DNA of 64,000 nucleotides from CAZQYB01 sp964582985 (GCA_964582985.1 CAZOUM010000002.1:1-64000), one strand, 5' to 3'. Counted from the stretch's first letter, positions 32,538 through 41,441 are shown. The notes: generated by a model not told the origin, from the letters alone. Made by a program: numbers and translations.

Positions 32538-34961
32538 CTACCTCGCACAGACGATGTTCCAAAACCTCAGAGAGATAGGCTCGTTTGCGCCCCCTTTTAC
32601 CTTAGCCCGGATTATCATTTTGCCTGCGTCGTACAACCAGCCTTCGGGTGCGGCATCAAATTTCGCTTTTTTCTTAAAACGAGGCAGTTTTTTATCGGCC
32701 TTAGTGACTAATTTGACGGTCATTTGCTTATGTACTTCGAACACGTGGTTCCTTGCGGGTACTTTGTAGCTTCGGCTTGGGGCACTTTTAGTAATTGCTA
32801 AGCCGGTATTGTTCTCAACGCACCGGAATGTAGTAAATGCGTAAATGCCTTTCTCGTAATCGTAGCTCACGCCGTCATCCTCATACAGGACGAAAGAAGA
32901 AGTGCCTTTAGGATAAATTCTTATTGTCAGCGGACTTTTTTTCTCGTCAACATACCGCTGATTATCAGGTGCCATAGGAATAATAGCTCCGGCTTTAACA
33001 AGTATGGGGACTTTGTCAATCGGGGCATTATAGTTAATAGTCTGGCGGCCTTCGTATACGGTGTCGTCCCAGAAGTCTATCCATCGGCCTTTGGGCAGAT
33101 ATATCTGTCTTGAGAAAGCGGTGTCGCTCCATAACGGCGCGATTAACAACTCTTTACCTAAAAGATACTGGCCGTAGACAGAGTAAGTGTTAGGGTCATC
33201 CTGATACTCCAAGACCAATGCCCTGACGAGGGGTAATCCAGTCTTGGTGCTTTCTCGGGCATACGTGTAAATATAAGGCATAAGACGATAACGGAGCTTT
33301 CCGTAGAAGCGATAATTGTCGTCTGCGGTTTTGCGGCCTGTCCAGAAGAGTTCCGTTCTTTCACCGGCAACGGTCAGACAAAGATACTGACTGAGCCTGG
33401 AAAGGGGCCAGTCCTTTTTTTTGCTATCGAGAATCTCGCGCGTGACATTGTCAGTATAGATTCTGAAGGGGACGCCGGACAAGCCAAAATTTATGCATCC
33501 CATGATTTCGCCGTGGATGTTTTTGCCTTCGCTGTGCGAGTCCTGCGTTCCCTGCATTGGATAGCGCTGACAGCCGGCCCACAGTGAACGGCCCCAGACG
33601 ACGCAGCGCTTATTGGGAACTCGCCGCTTATATGCTTGCCAACTGGCCATATCGTACAGCATTGAGTAAAGATTGTGATATTCTTCGCCAGACATTCCGC
33701 TGTAAGGCGAATACATAGTTCCGTATACTTCCTCGCCGTGGTCGCCCGCGACGCCGTCAGAAGCAAAATCGATCATAAAATTATGTAAATCGCCCCACCA
33801 CTTTCTTGCGCCGGGATTGCAAAAGTCAACGAGGGCACCGGGGTCCATACCATAACCAAAACGGCCGTTCCATACGGAGCCGTCCTGCATAAGAAAATAG
33901 CCCTTGCTCAGGCCCTCTTCATACTTTTCCGTGCAGGTGGAGGGTATGCCGGGGTTTTCCCAGAAGATAGCGTGACAATTCATATTGTGCAACTCTTGCA
34001 CCATTTTATCCACGGCGGGGAAGCTGCCCCATCCGTCGTCGGGCCAATTCAAGCCGGGACCTGCCCAGATTGCCTGGCCGCAATTCTTCGCGTGGACTCT
34101 TATACTGTCCAACGGCCAATCTCGCTTGCCTCTGGCTTCTTTAACGTCGGTCAAGATTCCGGCCTGTCCTTTCTGCCTGCCCCACTTGCTGCCGTGCAGT
34201 CCGAACGCCCATTTTGGAGGCAATGGTGACTTGCCGGTAATCTTTGTGTATTGGTTCAAGATATGTTTGAAGCTCGGCCCATAAACGAAATAGTAATCAA
34301 GCTCACCGCCGCCCGGGGCGGAAAAATAATACGGGTCCTTCGTGAAGTCGAACGTTGTCTTCCAGGTGTTGTGGAAGAAAATGCCATAGCCGTCGGTCGC
34401 CATAAAGAAAGAGATTGGGGTGACATTTTCCGTTACCCAAAGCTCGCGTTTTTCGCCGCGAAGGTCGGATTTTTCATAGCGCTGTCCGAGACCGAAGAAG
34501 TGGTTGGTGGCGGTTAATTTCTTTCTGCAGATGACCCTTTCTTCATCAAAGCCCATTCCTCCGGCCCGCGGCTCGATGCAAAGGGCCCTCGTGTCTTCGT
34601 CATAGATATCCAGGCGAAACGGTGACTTATTTATCTTTACCGTAAGACACTGAGTTGCTATATCAATGTAAGTCCCCCTGTCTTTTACGGTAAAAAGCGA
34701 CTGAGGCCAGTCATATTTTACCACTACCCAGGGCTCATTGGGCTTGAAAGTGCCGGACTTGTTCATTCGTATCCGCAGAATGTCCTCGGTACAGACCTCA
34801 ATCCTGACCGTGGCATTGGTACATTTGAAGGTGACGGTATTCTTACCAACCTGATAGGGCTCAACATAATCACCTACGTATGTCCAGGCTGCGTTCGAAT
34901 AACCCGTCAACGTTATCAGGTTAGCCATGACCAAACCGAAAACAAGCCAAACGTTTCTCAC
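32538..34961 (-). CDS. Secreted GH31 family alpha-glycosidase
   Basis: GH31 enzymes hydrolyse alpha-glucosides or alpha-xylosides. I start at GTG 34961 (807 residues) because AGGAG lies 8 bases upstream; the longer frame begins with TTG and has no site. A signal peptide (about 1-24) is followed by the N-terminal sandwich, then the barrel (about 245-590) with PPKWAFGLHGSKWG near its start. The nucleophile region reads FASDGVAGDHGEEVYG (about 400-415), consistent with a GH31 catalytic Asp. RLMPYIYTYA and PLVRALVLEYQDDP and a distal C-terminal sandwich with FVLYEDDGVSYDYEKG follow. Substrate unproven: alpha-xylosidase, alpha-glucosidase or another activity. Confidence 0.9.
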   Translation of the reverse strand: MRNVWLVFGLVMANLITLTGYSNAAWTYVGDYVEPYQVGKNTVTFKCTNATVRIEVCTEDILRIRMNKSGTFKPNEPWVVVKYDWPQSLFTVKDRGTYIDIATQCLTVKINKSPFRLDIYDEDTRALCIEPRAGGMGFDEERVICRKKLTATNHFFGLGQRYEKSDLRGEKRELWVTENVTPISFFMATDGYGIFFHNTWKTTFDFTKDPYYFSAPGGGELDYYFVYGPSFKHILNQYTKITGKSPLPPKWAFGLHGSKWGRQKGQAGILTDVKEARGKRDWPLDSIRVHAKNCGQAIWAGPGLNWPDDGWGSFPAVDKMVQELHNMNCHAIFWENPGIPSTCTEKYEEGLSKGYFLMQDGSVWNGRFGYGMDPGALVDFCNPGARKWWGDLHNFMIDFASDGVAGDHGEEVYGTMYSPYSGMSGEEYHNLYSMLYDMASWQAYKRRVPNKRCVVWGRSLWAGCQRYPMQGTQDSHSEGKNIHGEIMGCINFGLSGVPFRIYTDNVTREILDSKKKDWPLSRLSQYLCLTVAGERTELFWTGRKTADDNYRFYGKLRYRLMPYIYTYARESTKTGLPLVRALVLEYQDDPNTYSVYGQYLLGKELLIAPLWSDTAFSRQIYLPKGRWIDFWDDTVYEGRQTINYNAPIDKVPILVKAGAIIPMAPDNQRYVDEKKSPLTIRIYPKGTSSFVLYEDDGVSYDYEKGIYAFTTFRCVENNTGLAITKSAPSRSYKVPARNHVFEVHKQMTVKLVTKADKKLPRFKKKAKFDAAPEGWLYDAGKMIIRAKVKGGANEPISLRFWNIVCAR

Positions 34962-35009
34962 CTGTATTATCTCCTGCAAATCGAAGAGTTAGTTCTTTCG
35001 CCGTGGAGC

Positions 35010-35038
35010 ATATTACGTTTACAAGGCCTTGGTGTCAA
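35010..35038 (-). promoter_or_regulatory. Promoter of the GH31 gene
   Basis: Minus strand TTGACA (35033-35038), 17-bp spacer, TAATAT (35010-35015), about 49 bases before the GTG start at 34961. Strong match. Confidence 0.65.
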
Positions 35039-35143
35039 GAAAAGCTGGTGTTCAGCGATCGCTTTATCAGCAATGAGGTTTGCACTAAAGTGAACGGCAA
35101 AGGGTGTCAATTAGAGTAAGGCGAAAAGGAGAAATATTTGCGC

Positions 35144-35172
35144 TTGACGGTGGAAATTTGCCGGGCTAATAT
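35144..35172 (+). promoter_or_regulatory. Promoter of the amidohydrolase-symporter unit
   Basis: TTGACG (35144-35149), 17-bp spacer, TAATAT (35167-35172). The predicted start near 35179 excludes the upstream TTG at 35138 as a start codon and supports ATG 35231 for the next gene. Confidence 0.6.
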
Positions 35173-35230
35173 AAATCGCAATTTCGAGGGCCGCTACGGA
35201 TGGCGGCTAAAAAATGAAAGGCACGGAAAA

Positions 35231-36013
35231 ATGATAGTTGACTGCCACACACACATAAGCTGTCCTGTCCGTGAAGTTGACCCATCTGAACATTTGGCGG
35301 CGGCGGAGACGGTCGATAAGTGCATAGTGTTAGCGGGCGTGGGTGAGTCGAGCCAGCAGGTCAATGAGAGATTATCCGAGTATGTGAGCAAACATAAAGA
35401 AAAGATGGTGGGCTTTGCGCTCGTAGAGCCGACAAAAGACAAGGGCAGCGTGAAAGCCCTTACAAGTATAACCGACAAGCTGGGACTTAGGGGGGCAGTT
35501 TTGTACTGCTGCAGTTGCGGGTTTCATCCGGCTGACAGCAAGGCGATGAGGTTATACGAGTCGGCGCAAGAGCTTGGGATACCTGTCTTCTTTCATAATG
35601 GGGAACCTTTCGGGGCGGACGCGATACTGGATTACGCTCAGCCGTTTTTGCTGGATGAAGTTGCCAGGGAATTTCGCGGCTTGAAAATCGTCATCGGGAC
35701 CATGGGGCTGCCCTTCTTCGAGCAAACACTGTCGATGATAGCAAAGCACGAAAATGTATACGCAGACCTGACGCTAAGACCAAACAATGTCTGGCAGGTG
35801 TATAACATAGTGATGTCGGCATACGAACGTGGTGTAATGGACAAACTGCTGTTTGGAAGTGGATTTCCATTCGGCAAGCCAAGTGAATGTATAGAGACCT
35901 TGCTTGGCTTTAATAAATTATTAGCCGACACGAACTTGCCTACGGTTCCACGAGGTAACATCCAAAGCATTATTGAGCGTGATACGCTTGAGGTGCTCGG
36001 TATAAAAGATTGA
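35231..36013 (+). CDS. Amidohydrolase-family TIM-barrel protein
   Basis: This is the amidohydrolase_2 type (related to ACMSD and decarboxylases). Starting at ATG 35231 (260 residues), the first metal motif is VDCHTHISC (about 3-11). There is an internal histidine in FFHNGEPF (about 122-129), and near the C-terminus LLFGSGFPFG (about 211-220), where family members usually have a metal Asp in GSDxP and this one has Gly-Phe. Reduced or different metal binding is thus possible. The symporter gene follows 51 bases later in the same direction, suggesting uptake and breakdown of one substrate. Substrate unknown. Confidence 0.85.
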   Translation: MIVDCHTHISCPVREVDPSEHLAAAETVDKCIVLAGVGESSQQVNERLSEYVSKHKEKMVGFALVEPTKDKGSVKALTSITDKLGLRGAVLYCCSCGFHPADSKAMRLYESAQELGIPVFFHNGEPFGADAILDYAQPFLLDEVAREFRGLKIVIGTMGLPFFEQTLSMIAKHENVYADLTLRPNNVWQVYNIVMSAYERGVMDKLLFGSGFPFGKPSECIETLLGFNKLLADTNLPTVPRGNIQSIIERDTLEVLGIKD

Positions 36014-36064
36014 GTACATCGGGCGAAAGAAAATAGGCGCTATCTTGCATGGAGGTAAGTGGCG

Positions 36065-38164
36065 ATGGCGGAACTTTTAGAGGAGCAAAGAGAAAGCTGG
36101 GGGACACGGGGTGGGTTTGTCTTAGCAGCGGTGGGGTCGGCGGTTGGACTGGGTAATCTGTGGCGGTTTCCGTACGAGCTATATGACAATGGGGGTGGAG
36201 CATTTCTGATTCCATACATAATCGCTGTGTTTGTAATCGGCGTGCCGATGCTTATCCTTGAGTTTAGCCTGGGGCATTTCACGCAGCGGGCGGCTCCGGA
36301 TGCACTCGCACGGGGACACAAAAGATTCGAGTTTGTCGGCTGGTGGAGCATTCTTCTTGGAGTCGTCATTGTCACGTTCTATACGGTGGTGCTTGCATAT
36401 TGTTTCAGCTTCCTGAGCTTTAGTGTGCAAGGGATTCTCGGCGGCGGTGAGCTGCCGTGGGCGGCCAAAGGGGTTGAGGGCGTTGAGAAGGCAAAGAATT
36501 TTTTCTCTCATACGTATCTGGGTCACCCTCCTGAGTACACACTTGACAATCCACCGGGCCCGGCTTTGGGCTCAATACAATGGAATATATTCTGGCCGCT
36601 GGTGGTAACGTGGCTGGCTATGTATTTCTGTATATTCAGAGGCGTCAGGCTGGTCGGCAGGATTGTGTGGTGGACGGTCCCGCTGCCCTGGCTGATGCTG
36701 CTGGTTCTTACGGTTCGGGGTCTGACACTCGAAGGCAGTATCAACGGACTGGCTTACTATCTTAATCCTACCTGGTCGGAACTGGCGAAGGCGACGACGT
36801 GGCGACACGCATTTGGGCAGGCGTTTTTCTCGCTGAGCTTGGCCTTTGGCGGCGTGATGGTTACGTATGCCAGCTTTCTTCACCGAAAAAGCGACCTTAA
36901 TAACAACGCGGCGATAATAGGTCTTGCCGATTTTGGAACGAGTTTCGTGTCGGGCCTGGCGGTTTTTGCAACGCTGGGTGGAATGGCTTTTGTGACAGCG
37001 CAAGCGGGCGAGGCGGTGCCTGTGGAAAAGGTAGTTGAGGGCGGGCCAAGTCTGGCCTTTGTAGCATTTCCTTACGCTCTGGCACAATTGCCTTATTCGG
37101 CCTGGTTTAGTTTTGTTTTCTTCTTCGCGCTCGTTACGTTAGGGATTGACTCAGCATTTTCGCTAACGGAGTCGATTCTTGCGGCTATAGTGGACAAGAC
37201 CGGCTGGCGGCGAAGTATCGTGCTGCCGGTTATGAGCGTGATTGGCCTCGGTGCAGGGATTGTGTATATCACTCAAGGCGGTCTGTACTGGCTGGACGTG
37301 GTAGGGAAGTTTATTGACGGGACATGGGGGATTGTGTGTCTTGGTCTGCTCGAGTGCTTAGTGCTGGGGTGGCTTTGGCGAGTTGACTTACTACGTCGAC
37401 ACGCTAATGAGAGAAGCGACTGGAAACTTGGCAAGTGGTGGAATTATCTGATTCGCATCTGCATCCCGGTCGTTTTAGGCTCATTGTTTATCTGGAGCTT
37501 GTTTGACGATTTGACACAAGAAGGGGGTTTGCTTCGCAGCCCCACGGGGGCCTGGAACCTATCAAACTGTGTGGGGCTATCGGTTATGATCTCGGTTCCG
37601 ATTCTGGCGGTGGTCCTGAGTTGCGTCAGAGGTCGCAGCCGCGATGACGCGCAGAACAAGCTGGAAGCCAGCTTGCAAATCAAGTCGCGATTCAGCGGCG
37701 CTATCACCCTTTTGCTTGCTGCAGGTTCTGCCGCAGTGGTGGTAATCCTGTTCAGATTTGCACTGCACGGCCGGGATGAGAAGGTGCTGCTGTGGCTATC
37801 GCTGCCGCCGGCTATTGTCGCGGTCGCCATAAGCAATTATTTGCTTGATAAGCATCATAGCTCAAGCTCACAGGCATCGTGGCTTGCGCGTTGGGCGGGC
37901 ATGCTCGGCACATTGGACATCAGCGTTTTTATCGCGCTGAACTTGATTTATTCAACGCGCGGAAAAGAGGTCGCGGAACCGGCTTTGCGCTCACAGGAAC
38001 ATCTCAATGCTGTATCGTATCTAATCCTGAGCCTTGTTTTCCTGTTAATCATCGGGGGCCTGGGCTGGTGCTTCTACAAGGCTCTAATGGCAGCGGGCAG
38101 TTCGGCTGAGTCGCAAGCACCTGAGAAAACGAGCAACGAGGACCAACAAGCAAGCAAGGCCTGA
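36065..38164 (+). CDS. Sodium-dependent SNF/NSS-family symporter
   Basis: This sodium-coupled transporter of the neurotransmitter:sodium symporter family normally carries amino acids or related amines. ATG 36065 fits the GGAGG site 9 bases upstream (a GTG 6 bases earlier is too close). Helix 1 carries the signature GSAVGLGNLWRFPYELYDNG (about 22-41), with sodium and substrate residues, and helix 2 has GVPMLILEFSLGHF. Twelve or more membrane segments follow. At 699 residues it is longer than the usual 450-550, with an additional hydrophobic C-terminal region. It forms a probable operon with the amidohydrolase. Confidence 0.93.
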   Translation: MAELLEEQRESWGTRGGFVLAAVGSAVGLGNLWRFPYELYDNGGGAFLIPYIIAVFVIGVPMLILEFSLGHFTQRAAPDALARGHKRFEFVGWWSILLGVVIVTFYTVVLAYCFSFLSFSVQGILGGGELPWAAKGVEGVEKAKNFFSHTYLGHPPEYTLDNPPGPALGSIQWNIFWPLVVTWLAMYFCIFRGVRLVGRIVWWTVPLPWLMLLVLTVRGLTLEGSINGLAYYLNPTWSELAKATTWRHAFGQAFFSLSLAFGGVMVTYASFLHRKSDLNNNAAIIGLADFGTSFVSGLAVFATLGGMAFVTAQAGEAVPVEKVVEGGPSLAFVAFPYALAQLPYSAWFSFVFFFALVTLGIDSAFSLTESILAAIVDKTGWRRSIVLPVMSVIGLGAGIVYITQGGLYWLDVVGKFIDGTWGIVCLGLLECLVLGWLWRVDLLRRHANERSDWKLGKWWNYLIRICIPVVLGSLFIWSLFDDLTQEGGLLRSPTGAWNLSNCVGLSVMISVPILAVVLSCVRGRSRDDAQNKLEASLQIKSRFSGAITLLLAAGSAAVVVILFRFALHGRDEKVLLWLSLPPAIVAVAISNYLLDKHHSSSSQASWLARWAGMLGTLDISVFIALNLIYSTRGKEVAEPALRSQEHLNAVSYLILSLVFLLIIGGLGWCFYKALMAAGSSAESQAPEKTSNEDQQASKA

Positions 38165-38177
38165 TAGTTAGGGGCCC

Positions 38178-38438
38178 TTATTTGAAACCCTCAACATCAT
38201 TGGAAGTGTATTTTTTGCAGGCCTCTTCCAAATCCACATTGCTTATGTTTGCCAGAGTGCACAACCAGGCGAACACGTCGGCAAATTCTTCAGCCCTGTT
38301 TTTTTCATCACCAGCCAGACTTGTAGCCAGTTCCCCGACCTCTTCGACAAACCACATAAACGTGGCGGGGATTCCCCGTTCTTGGTCGCGCCGTTGGTAC
38401 TTCTTTGAGATTAGCTGCTGAAATTCGCTAATATGCAT
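38178..38438 (-). CDS. MazG-like nucleotide pyrophosphohydrolase, 86 aa
   Basis: A single MazG-type helical domain with the magnesium-binding acidic motif: FVEEVGELATSL (about 30-41), then AEEFADVFAWL (about 49-59), i.e. EExxE and ExxD. These small enzymes remove pyrophosphate from nucleoside triphosphates, for instance to clean up abnormal nucleotides. It begins 15 bases after the Rrf2 gene's stop and is probably co-expressed with it. Confidence 0.9.
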   Translation of the reverse strand: MHISEFQQLISKKYQRRDQERGIPATFMWFVEEVGELATSLAGDEKNRAEEFADVFAWLCTLANISNVDLEEACKKYTSNDVEGFK

Positions 38439-38452
38439 CAGTCTTTTGCAAA

Positions 38453-38851
38453 TTAGCCGGGCACCAAATCTCCGACTTTGGCCTTATCAAAAACGGCCCT
38501 GGCCTGAGCAAGCGCTTTTGAGTAGGTTTGCTCGACTTTAGCGGCGAACCTTTCTCCGCCCGCATGCTCAGCGAGGTCCAACTGGCTGACCATAGGCCCA
38601 TCGACAGCTTCAATAACCTGCAGCAGAGTGATCTTCTTGACGGGTCTTGCCAAGGAGAAGCCGCCGCGAGGACCTCTTTTGCTGCGGAGTATATTCACTT
38701 TGACCAGTTGCTGGAGTATCTTGAGCAGGTATTCCAAGGGGATATTATACTTCTTAGAAATGTCCTGAGACAAGATAATCCGTTGCTTTTGATGCTGCGC
38801 AAGATAACCGACTGCGAGCAGTGCATAACCTGTTGACCTACTGATTTTCAT
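38453..38851 (-). CDS. Rrf2-family transcriptional regulator lacking the cluster cysteines
   Basis: The N-terminus KISRSTGYALLAVGYLAQH and the wing RGPRGGFSLARPVKKITLLQVIEAVDG are the Rrf2 winged-helix pattern. The 132-residue length is typical. The three cysteines that hold an iron-sulfur cluster in IscR or NsrR (around residues 90-105) are not present; the region reads QLDLAEHAGGERFA. It therefore senses something other than a cluster or acts without ligand. AAAGGAG precedes the ATG. The leader contains a perfect 8-bp palindrome, probably its own operator. Confidence 0.92.
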   Translation of the reverse strand: MKISRSTGYALLAVGYLAQHQKQRIILSQDISKKYNIPLEYLLKILQQLVKVNILRSKRGPRGGFSLARPVKKITLLQVIEAVDGPMVSQLDLAEHAGGERFAAKVEQTYSKALAQARAVFDKAKVGDLVPG

Positions 38852-38897
38852 TAGTCATCTCCTTTGAAATAGTACAACAACAATAAAAGTTTCACTA

Positions 38898-38916
38898 TCT
38901 GCCCGATACGGGCAGA
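38898..38916. promoter_or_regulatory. Perfect palindrome in the Rrf2 gene leader
   Basis: TCTGCCCG (38898-38905) and CGGGCAGA (38909-38916) with a 3-base centre, 47 bases before the Rrf2 start codon. The symmetrical half-sites suit a homodimeric regulator, possibly Rrf2 autoregulation. A hairpin role is also possible. Confidence 0.45.
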
Positions 38917-38971
38917 CGACAACGAAAAAGCAAGTGTATCGGGTGTGAGCCTCAACTAATATCTATCAAAG

Positions 38972-39104
38972 TTGAACGCGTGGCGAACAGCCATAATATC
39001 AATAGTGCGCCCAACGTTGCAAGAGTTTTATTCTCTAAAATACGTCAAATTTTGCAAAGGCGTAATGTTCATCGAAAAACGCCTCATTTGCAAGAGCTTT
39101 TTTC
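38972..39104 (+). ncRNA. Candidate short RNA or attenuator: promoter plus terminator-like hairpin
   Basis: TTGAAC (38972-38977), a 16-bp spacer and TAATAT (38994-38999) predict a transcript from about 39006. It would end at a stem (TTGCAAAGGCGT at 39052-39063 with ACGCC and TTTGCAA at 39079-39093, with a 3-base bulge) followed by TTTTTT (39098-39103), giving an RNA near 98 bases. The self-complementary hexamer TTGCAA occurs at 39017, 39052 and 39088, so alternative pairing could disrupt the terminator. No known RNA family is recognised. Confidence 0.4.
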
Positions 39105-39150
39105 AGAAAAAATAAAAATTTTCGAAAATTTCTGCAAAACTGCAAAAAAC

Positions 39151-39179
39151 TTGACAGCCGAGCTATTCTGACGTAGGAT
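39151..39179 (+). promoter_or_regulatory. Promoter of the STAS/anti-sigma pair
   Basis: TTGACA (39151-39156), 17-bp spacer, TAGGAT (39174-39179). Expected start near 39186 supports ATG 39214 rather than 39184 as the STAS start. Confidence 0.6.
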
Positions 39180-39213
39180 TTCGATGCAATTTCAGGTTTT
39201 TTTAGAGGCCATT

Positions 39214-39582
39214 ATGGCAAAGATTAAGCCCAGAATAAGCGTCAGGTATGCTGAGAAGGCAACTATTGCTACTCTGACCGATGAAAAAATTCTTGAAGAA
39301 AACGATATCCGCGCCCTGCAGGAATCCATAATGTCGGTTGTTGAACAAGCTGAGCGAATTAATCTGATCCTGGATTTCCAAAACGTTCGGTTTCTGTCGT
39401 CGGCTGTTTTAGGTCTCTTAATAAGAGTGAGCAAAAAGGTTTACGAGCGCGACGGTCAGTTGAGACTTTGCAATATAAACCCAAAAATCCACGAAATTTT
39501 CAAGATTACGCGACTTACTAAAGTATTCGACATTTACCCCGATATTGAAAGTGCAACTGAAGGTCTGCCTGAAGCAGATTAG
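39214..39582 (+). CDS. STAS-domain anti-sigma-factor antagonist (SpoIIAA/RsbV type)
   Basis: The 122-residue single STAS domain contains INLILDFQNVRFLSSAVLGL (about 50-69). The phosphorylatable serine is expected in the FLSSAVLG loop. The usual final helix, ending FKITRLTKVFDIYPDIESA, is present. In partner-switching systems the unphosphorylated protein binds an anti-sigma kinase and frees the sigma factor or other effector. Such a kinase is the very next gene. An in-frame ATG at 39184 exists, but promoter position and an AGAGG site favour 39214. Confidence 0.92.
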   Translation: MAKIKPRISVRYAEKATIATLTDEKILEENDIRALQESIMSVVEQAERINLILDFQNVRFLSSAVLGLLIRVSKKVYERDGQLRLCNINPKIHEIFKITRLTKVFDIYPDIESATEGLPEAD

Positions 39583-39632
39583 GGAGAAAACTTCGATGCC
39601 GGGCCAGCAAGCGCAGGGAACATAATAATTAT

Positions 39633-40076
39633 ATGGCGGCAAAAACACCAATCAGTCGGTCAATAGCCCTCGAAAGCATGCCATCGAGTATTACTAAGGT
39701 GTGTAAACAGATTCTGTCCGAACTCAAAGCCAATGATTTCAGCCAAGAAGATGCTTTTGCCGTTCATCTTGCCTTGCAGGAGGCCTTTCTCAATGCCCTC
39801 AAACACGGTAATAAGATGGATGCCGGCAAACAGGTCAAAATCGACTACGTGCTGGACTCCGATAGAATTGAGATTTCTATGACAGACGAAGGTAACGGCT
39901 TTGACCCTGGCAGCATTCCGGACCCACGAGTTGGCCAGAATCTTTATAAGACCGAGGGCAGAGGCTTGCTGCTGATACGCTCGTATATGGATGTCGTTAG
40001 GTTCAGCGAGCGCGGCAACTGTGTGCATATGGTCAGATATAAGGAAAAACCACAGGTCGGCCAAAAACAGGTATAG
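39633..40076 (+). CDS. RsbW/SpoIIAB-like anti-sigma serine kinase (HATPase_c)
   Basis: GHKL-type ATPase domain of 147 residues: the N-box ALQEAFLNALKHGNK (about 47-61), the G1 box MTDEGNGFDPGSIPDP (about 86-101) and the G2-like region TEGRGLLLIRSYMD (about 109-122). These kinases inactivate the STAS partner by phosphorylation and hold a target protein when the partner is modified. It lies 50 bases after the STAS gene in the same direction. The sigma factor or other client is not adjacent. Confidence 0.92.
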   Translation: MAAKTPISRSIALESMPSSITKVCKQILSELKANDFSQEDAFAVHLALQEAFLNALKHGNKMDAGKQVKIDYVLDSDRIEISMTDEGNGFDPGSIPDPRVGQNLYKTEGRGLLLIRSYMDVVRFSERGNCVHMVRYKEKPQVGQKQV

Positions 40077-40139
40077 TCAATCCTGGTAAATTTCGGCCGT
40101 CCTTGGGATGTGATAATAGGTAAAGGAATCAAACTAAAG

Positions 40140-40775
40140 ATGTTTGTAAAAAGCCCTATTTTTTGGTGTTGTTTGTTTGTTTTGAGCGGCTGTATATACA
40201 ACGAAGAGCCGATGCCGAGGATTGTGCACGACTCAACGCGGGAACGTCCCGTGGTTCCTCCGCCAACCACGGCGCAGAAATCGGCTGACAAAAACATTCC
40301 GCCAAGCTGGCTGCCTCCTTCGCGGCTGGAAAGGAAATGGAAAGCTATAGTGATACATCATTCAGGAACGAACCAGGGTAATGCAGCAATATTCGACAAA
40401 TGGCACAGAGAAGGCAACCACTGGGAAGGCGTGGGATACGACTTTGTTATAGGCAACGGGACCAACAGCGGTGATGGGCAGGTGGAAGTTACATTCCGCT
40501 GGCGCGAGCAGAAGACCGGCGCGCATTGCAAGACGCCTGATAATTGGGCGAACGAAAATGCGGTGGGAATTTGTCTGGTGGGCAACTTCGATCAAACGGT
40601 GCCGACTGCACGACAGATACGGTCTCTTGTGAAGTTAATTCGGTTTTTGCAAAACCGCTATGAAATTCCGAAAAGCCGTATTTATGGTCATAACACCACT
40701 CCTGGGGCGCGTGAAACGGACTGTCCGGGTAAAAGATTTCCGATGGCCTGGCTAAAATCGATGCTTGATTCGTGA
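40140..40775 (+). CDS. N-acetylmuramoyl-L-alanine amidase lipoprotein (amidase_2/PGRP type)
   Basis: The enzyme cleaves the bond between MurNAc and the peptide stem of peptidoglycan. From ATG 40140 (211 residues) a lipoprotein signal ends in LSGC (about residue 18). The catalytic domain (about 60-205) has VIHHSGTN with the first zinc His, the GVGYDFVIGNG segment, IYGHNTTPG with the second His, and ETDCPGKRFP with the third ligand Cys. A GTG 30 bases earlier is possible but less suitable. It follows the partner-switching pair and might be under its control, though that is only positional. The start's ribosome site is not strong. Confidence 0.92.
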   Translation: MFVKSPIFWCCLFVLSGCIYNEEPMPRIVHDSTRERPVVPPPTTAQKSADKNIPPSWLPPSRLERKWKAIVIHHSGTNQGNAAIFDKWHREGNHWEGVGYDFVIGNGTNSGDGQVEVTFRWREQKTGAHCKTPDNWANENAVGICLVGNFDQTVPTARQIRSLVKLIRFLQNRYEIPKSRIYGHNTTPGARETDCPGKRFPMAWLKSMLDS

Positions 40776-40970
40776 TTTTTCACGGCGTCGGTACATGGGC
40801 AGGCGGTCAGCAGGTCCCATAAACTTACTTCCAAATCCGACAAACACTGTTTTTTCGCAAAATAAGCCGAGCAGTTACAGCGCTGAGAAAGTCTGTATGT
40901 GATTAAACCGAAGTCTGAGCAGTGTTTGATTAGTTTGTTATCCGCCGATTATTGTCAAGGAAGCAGTCGA

Positions 40971-41441
40971 ATGGACACATACGAGTCGCTGTTTTCGCCA
41001 AGCTGCGTGCTTAACGAACTGATAGCCCGACAGATTTTTGATATCTTACCCGACGGGGGCCCGGTAATGGTGATTATCGACAAAGATGGTCATTTCTGGC
41101 CCAGCGACTCAGAAAAATTTTCCAAGTTGAACCTCAGTGAGTCATTTCTGAAAGAACTAAAGGCCAAGGTCGATGACGGTGCTGAGCCGGTCGTAACTCA
41201 AGCGGACGATTGCAGCATTATCGCTGCGCAATTGGCGACAGAGCAGACTAATTGCGGGTATGTGATTGTAGCTTTGCCGCAGTACAGCCCTGAGTCAACC
41301 TTGATAAACATTGACCTGATTGAAATAGTACTCAATCAAATCAGTTTGATAGCCAAGCTTATCGAGAAAAACAATCTTCTCTATGAGCTTCAAATGAAGC
41401 GTTTCAACGTGTACAGTCAGAGCGACGCAGCTACGAACTGA
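40971..41441 (+). CDS. Hypothetical protein, 156 aa
   Basis: ATG 40971 has AAGGAAG upstream; a longer frame to 40899 is less likely. The product has an alternating helix/strand pattern (VMVIIDKDGHFWPS; IIAAQLATEQ; NCGYVIVALPQY) followed by a helix with hydrophobic heptads (about 115-145). This layout resembles a small GAF/PAS-type sensor half-domain with a helical linker, but I cannot name a family. It may belong to the signalling cluster before it (196 bases separate them). Confidence 0.6.
   Translation: MDTYESLFSPSCVLNELIARQIFDILPDGGPVMVIIDKDGHFWPSDSEKFSKLNLSESFLKELKAKVDDGAEPVVTQADDCSIIAAQLATEQTNCGYVIVALPQYSPESTLINIDLIEIVLNQISLIAKLIEKNNLLYELQMKRFNVYSQSDAATN

Larger units (their letters stand above)
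38852..39213. other. Divergent intergenic region with several signals
   Basis: This 362-base gap between the Rrf2 gene (minus) and the STAS gene (plus) is AT-rich. It holds the palindrome in the Rrf2 leader, a plus-strand promoter at 38972-38999 with a stem-loop and T-run about 100 bases later (possible small RNA), and the STAS promoter at 39151-39179. No protein-coding frame is convincing. Confidence 0.55.
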
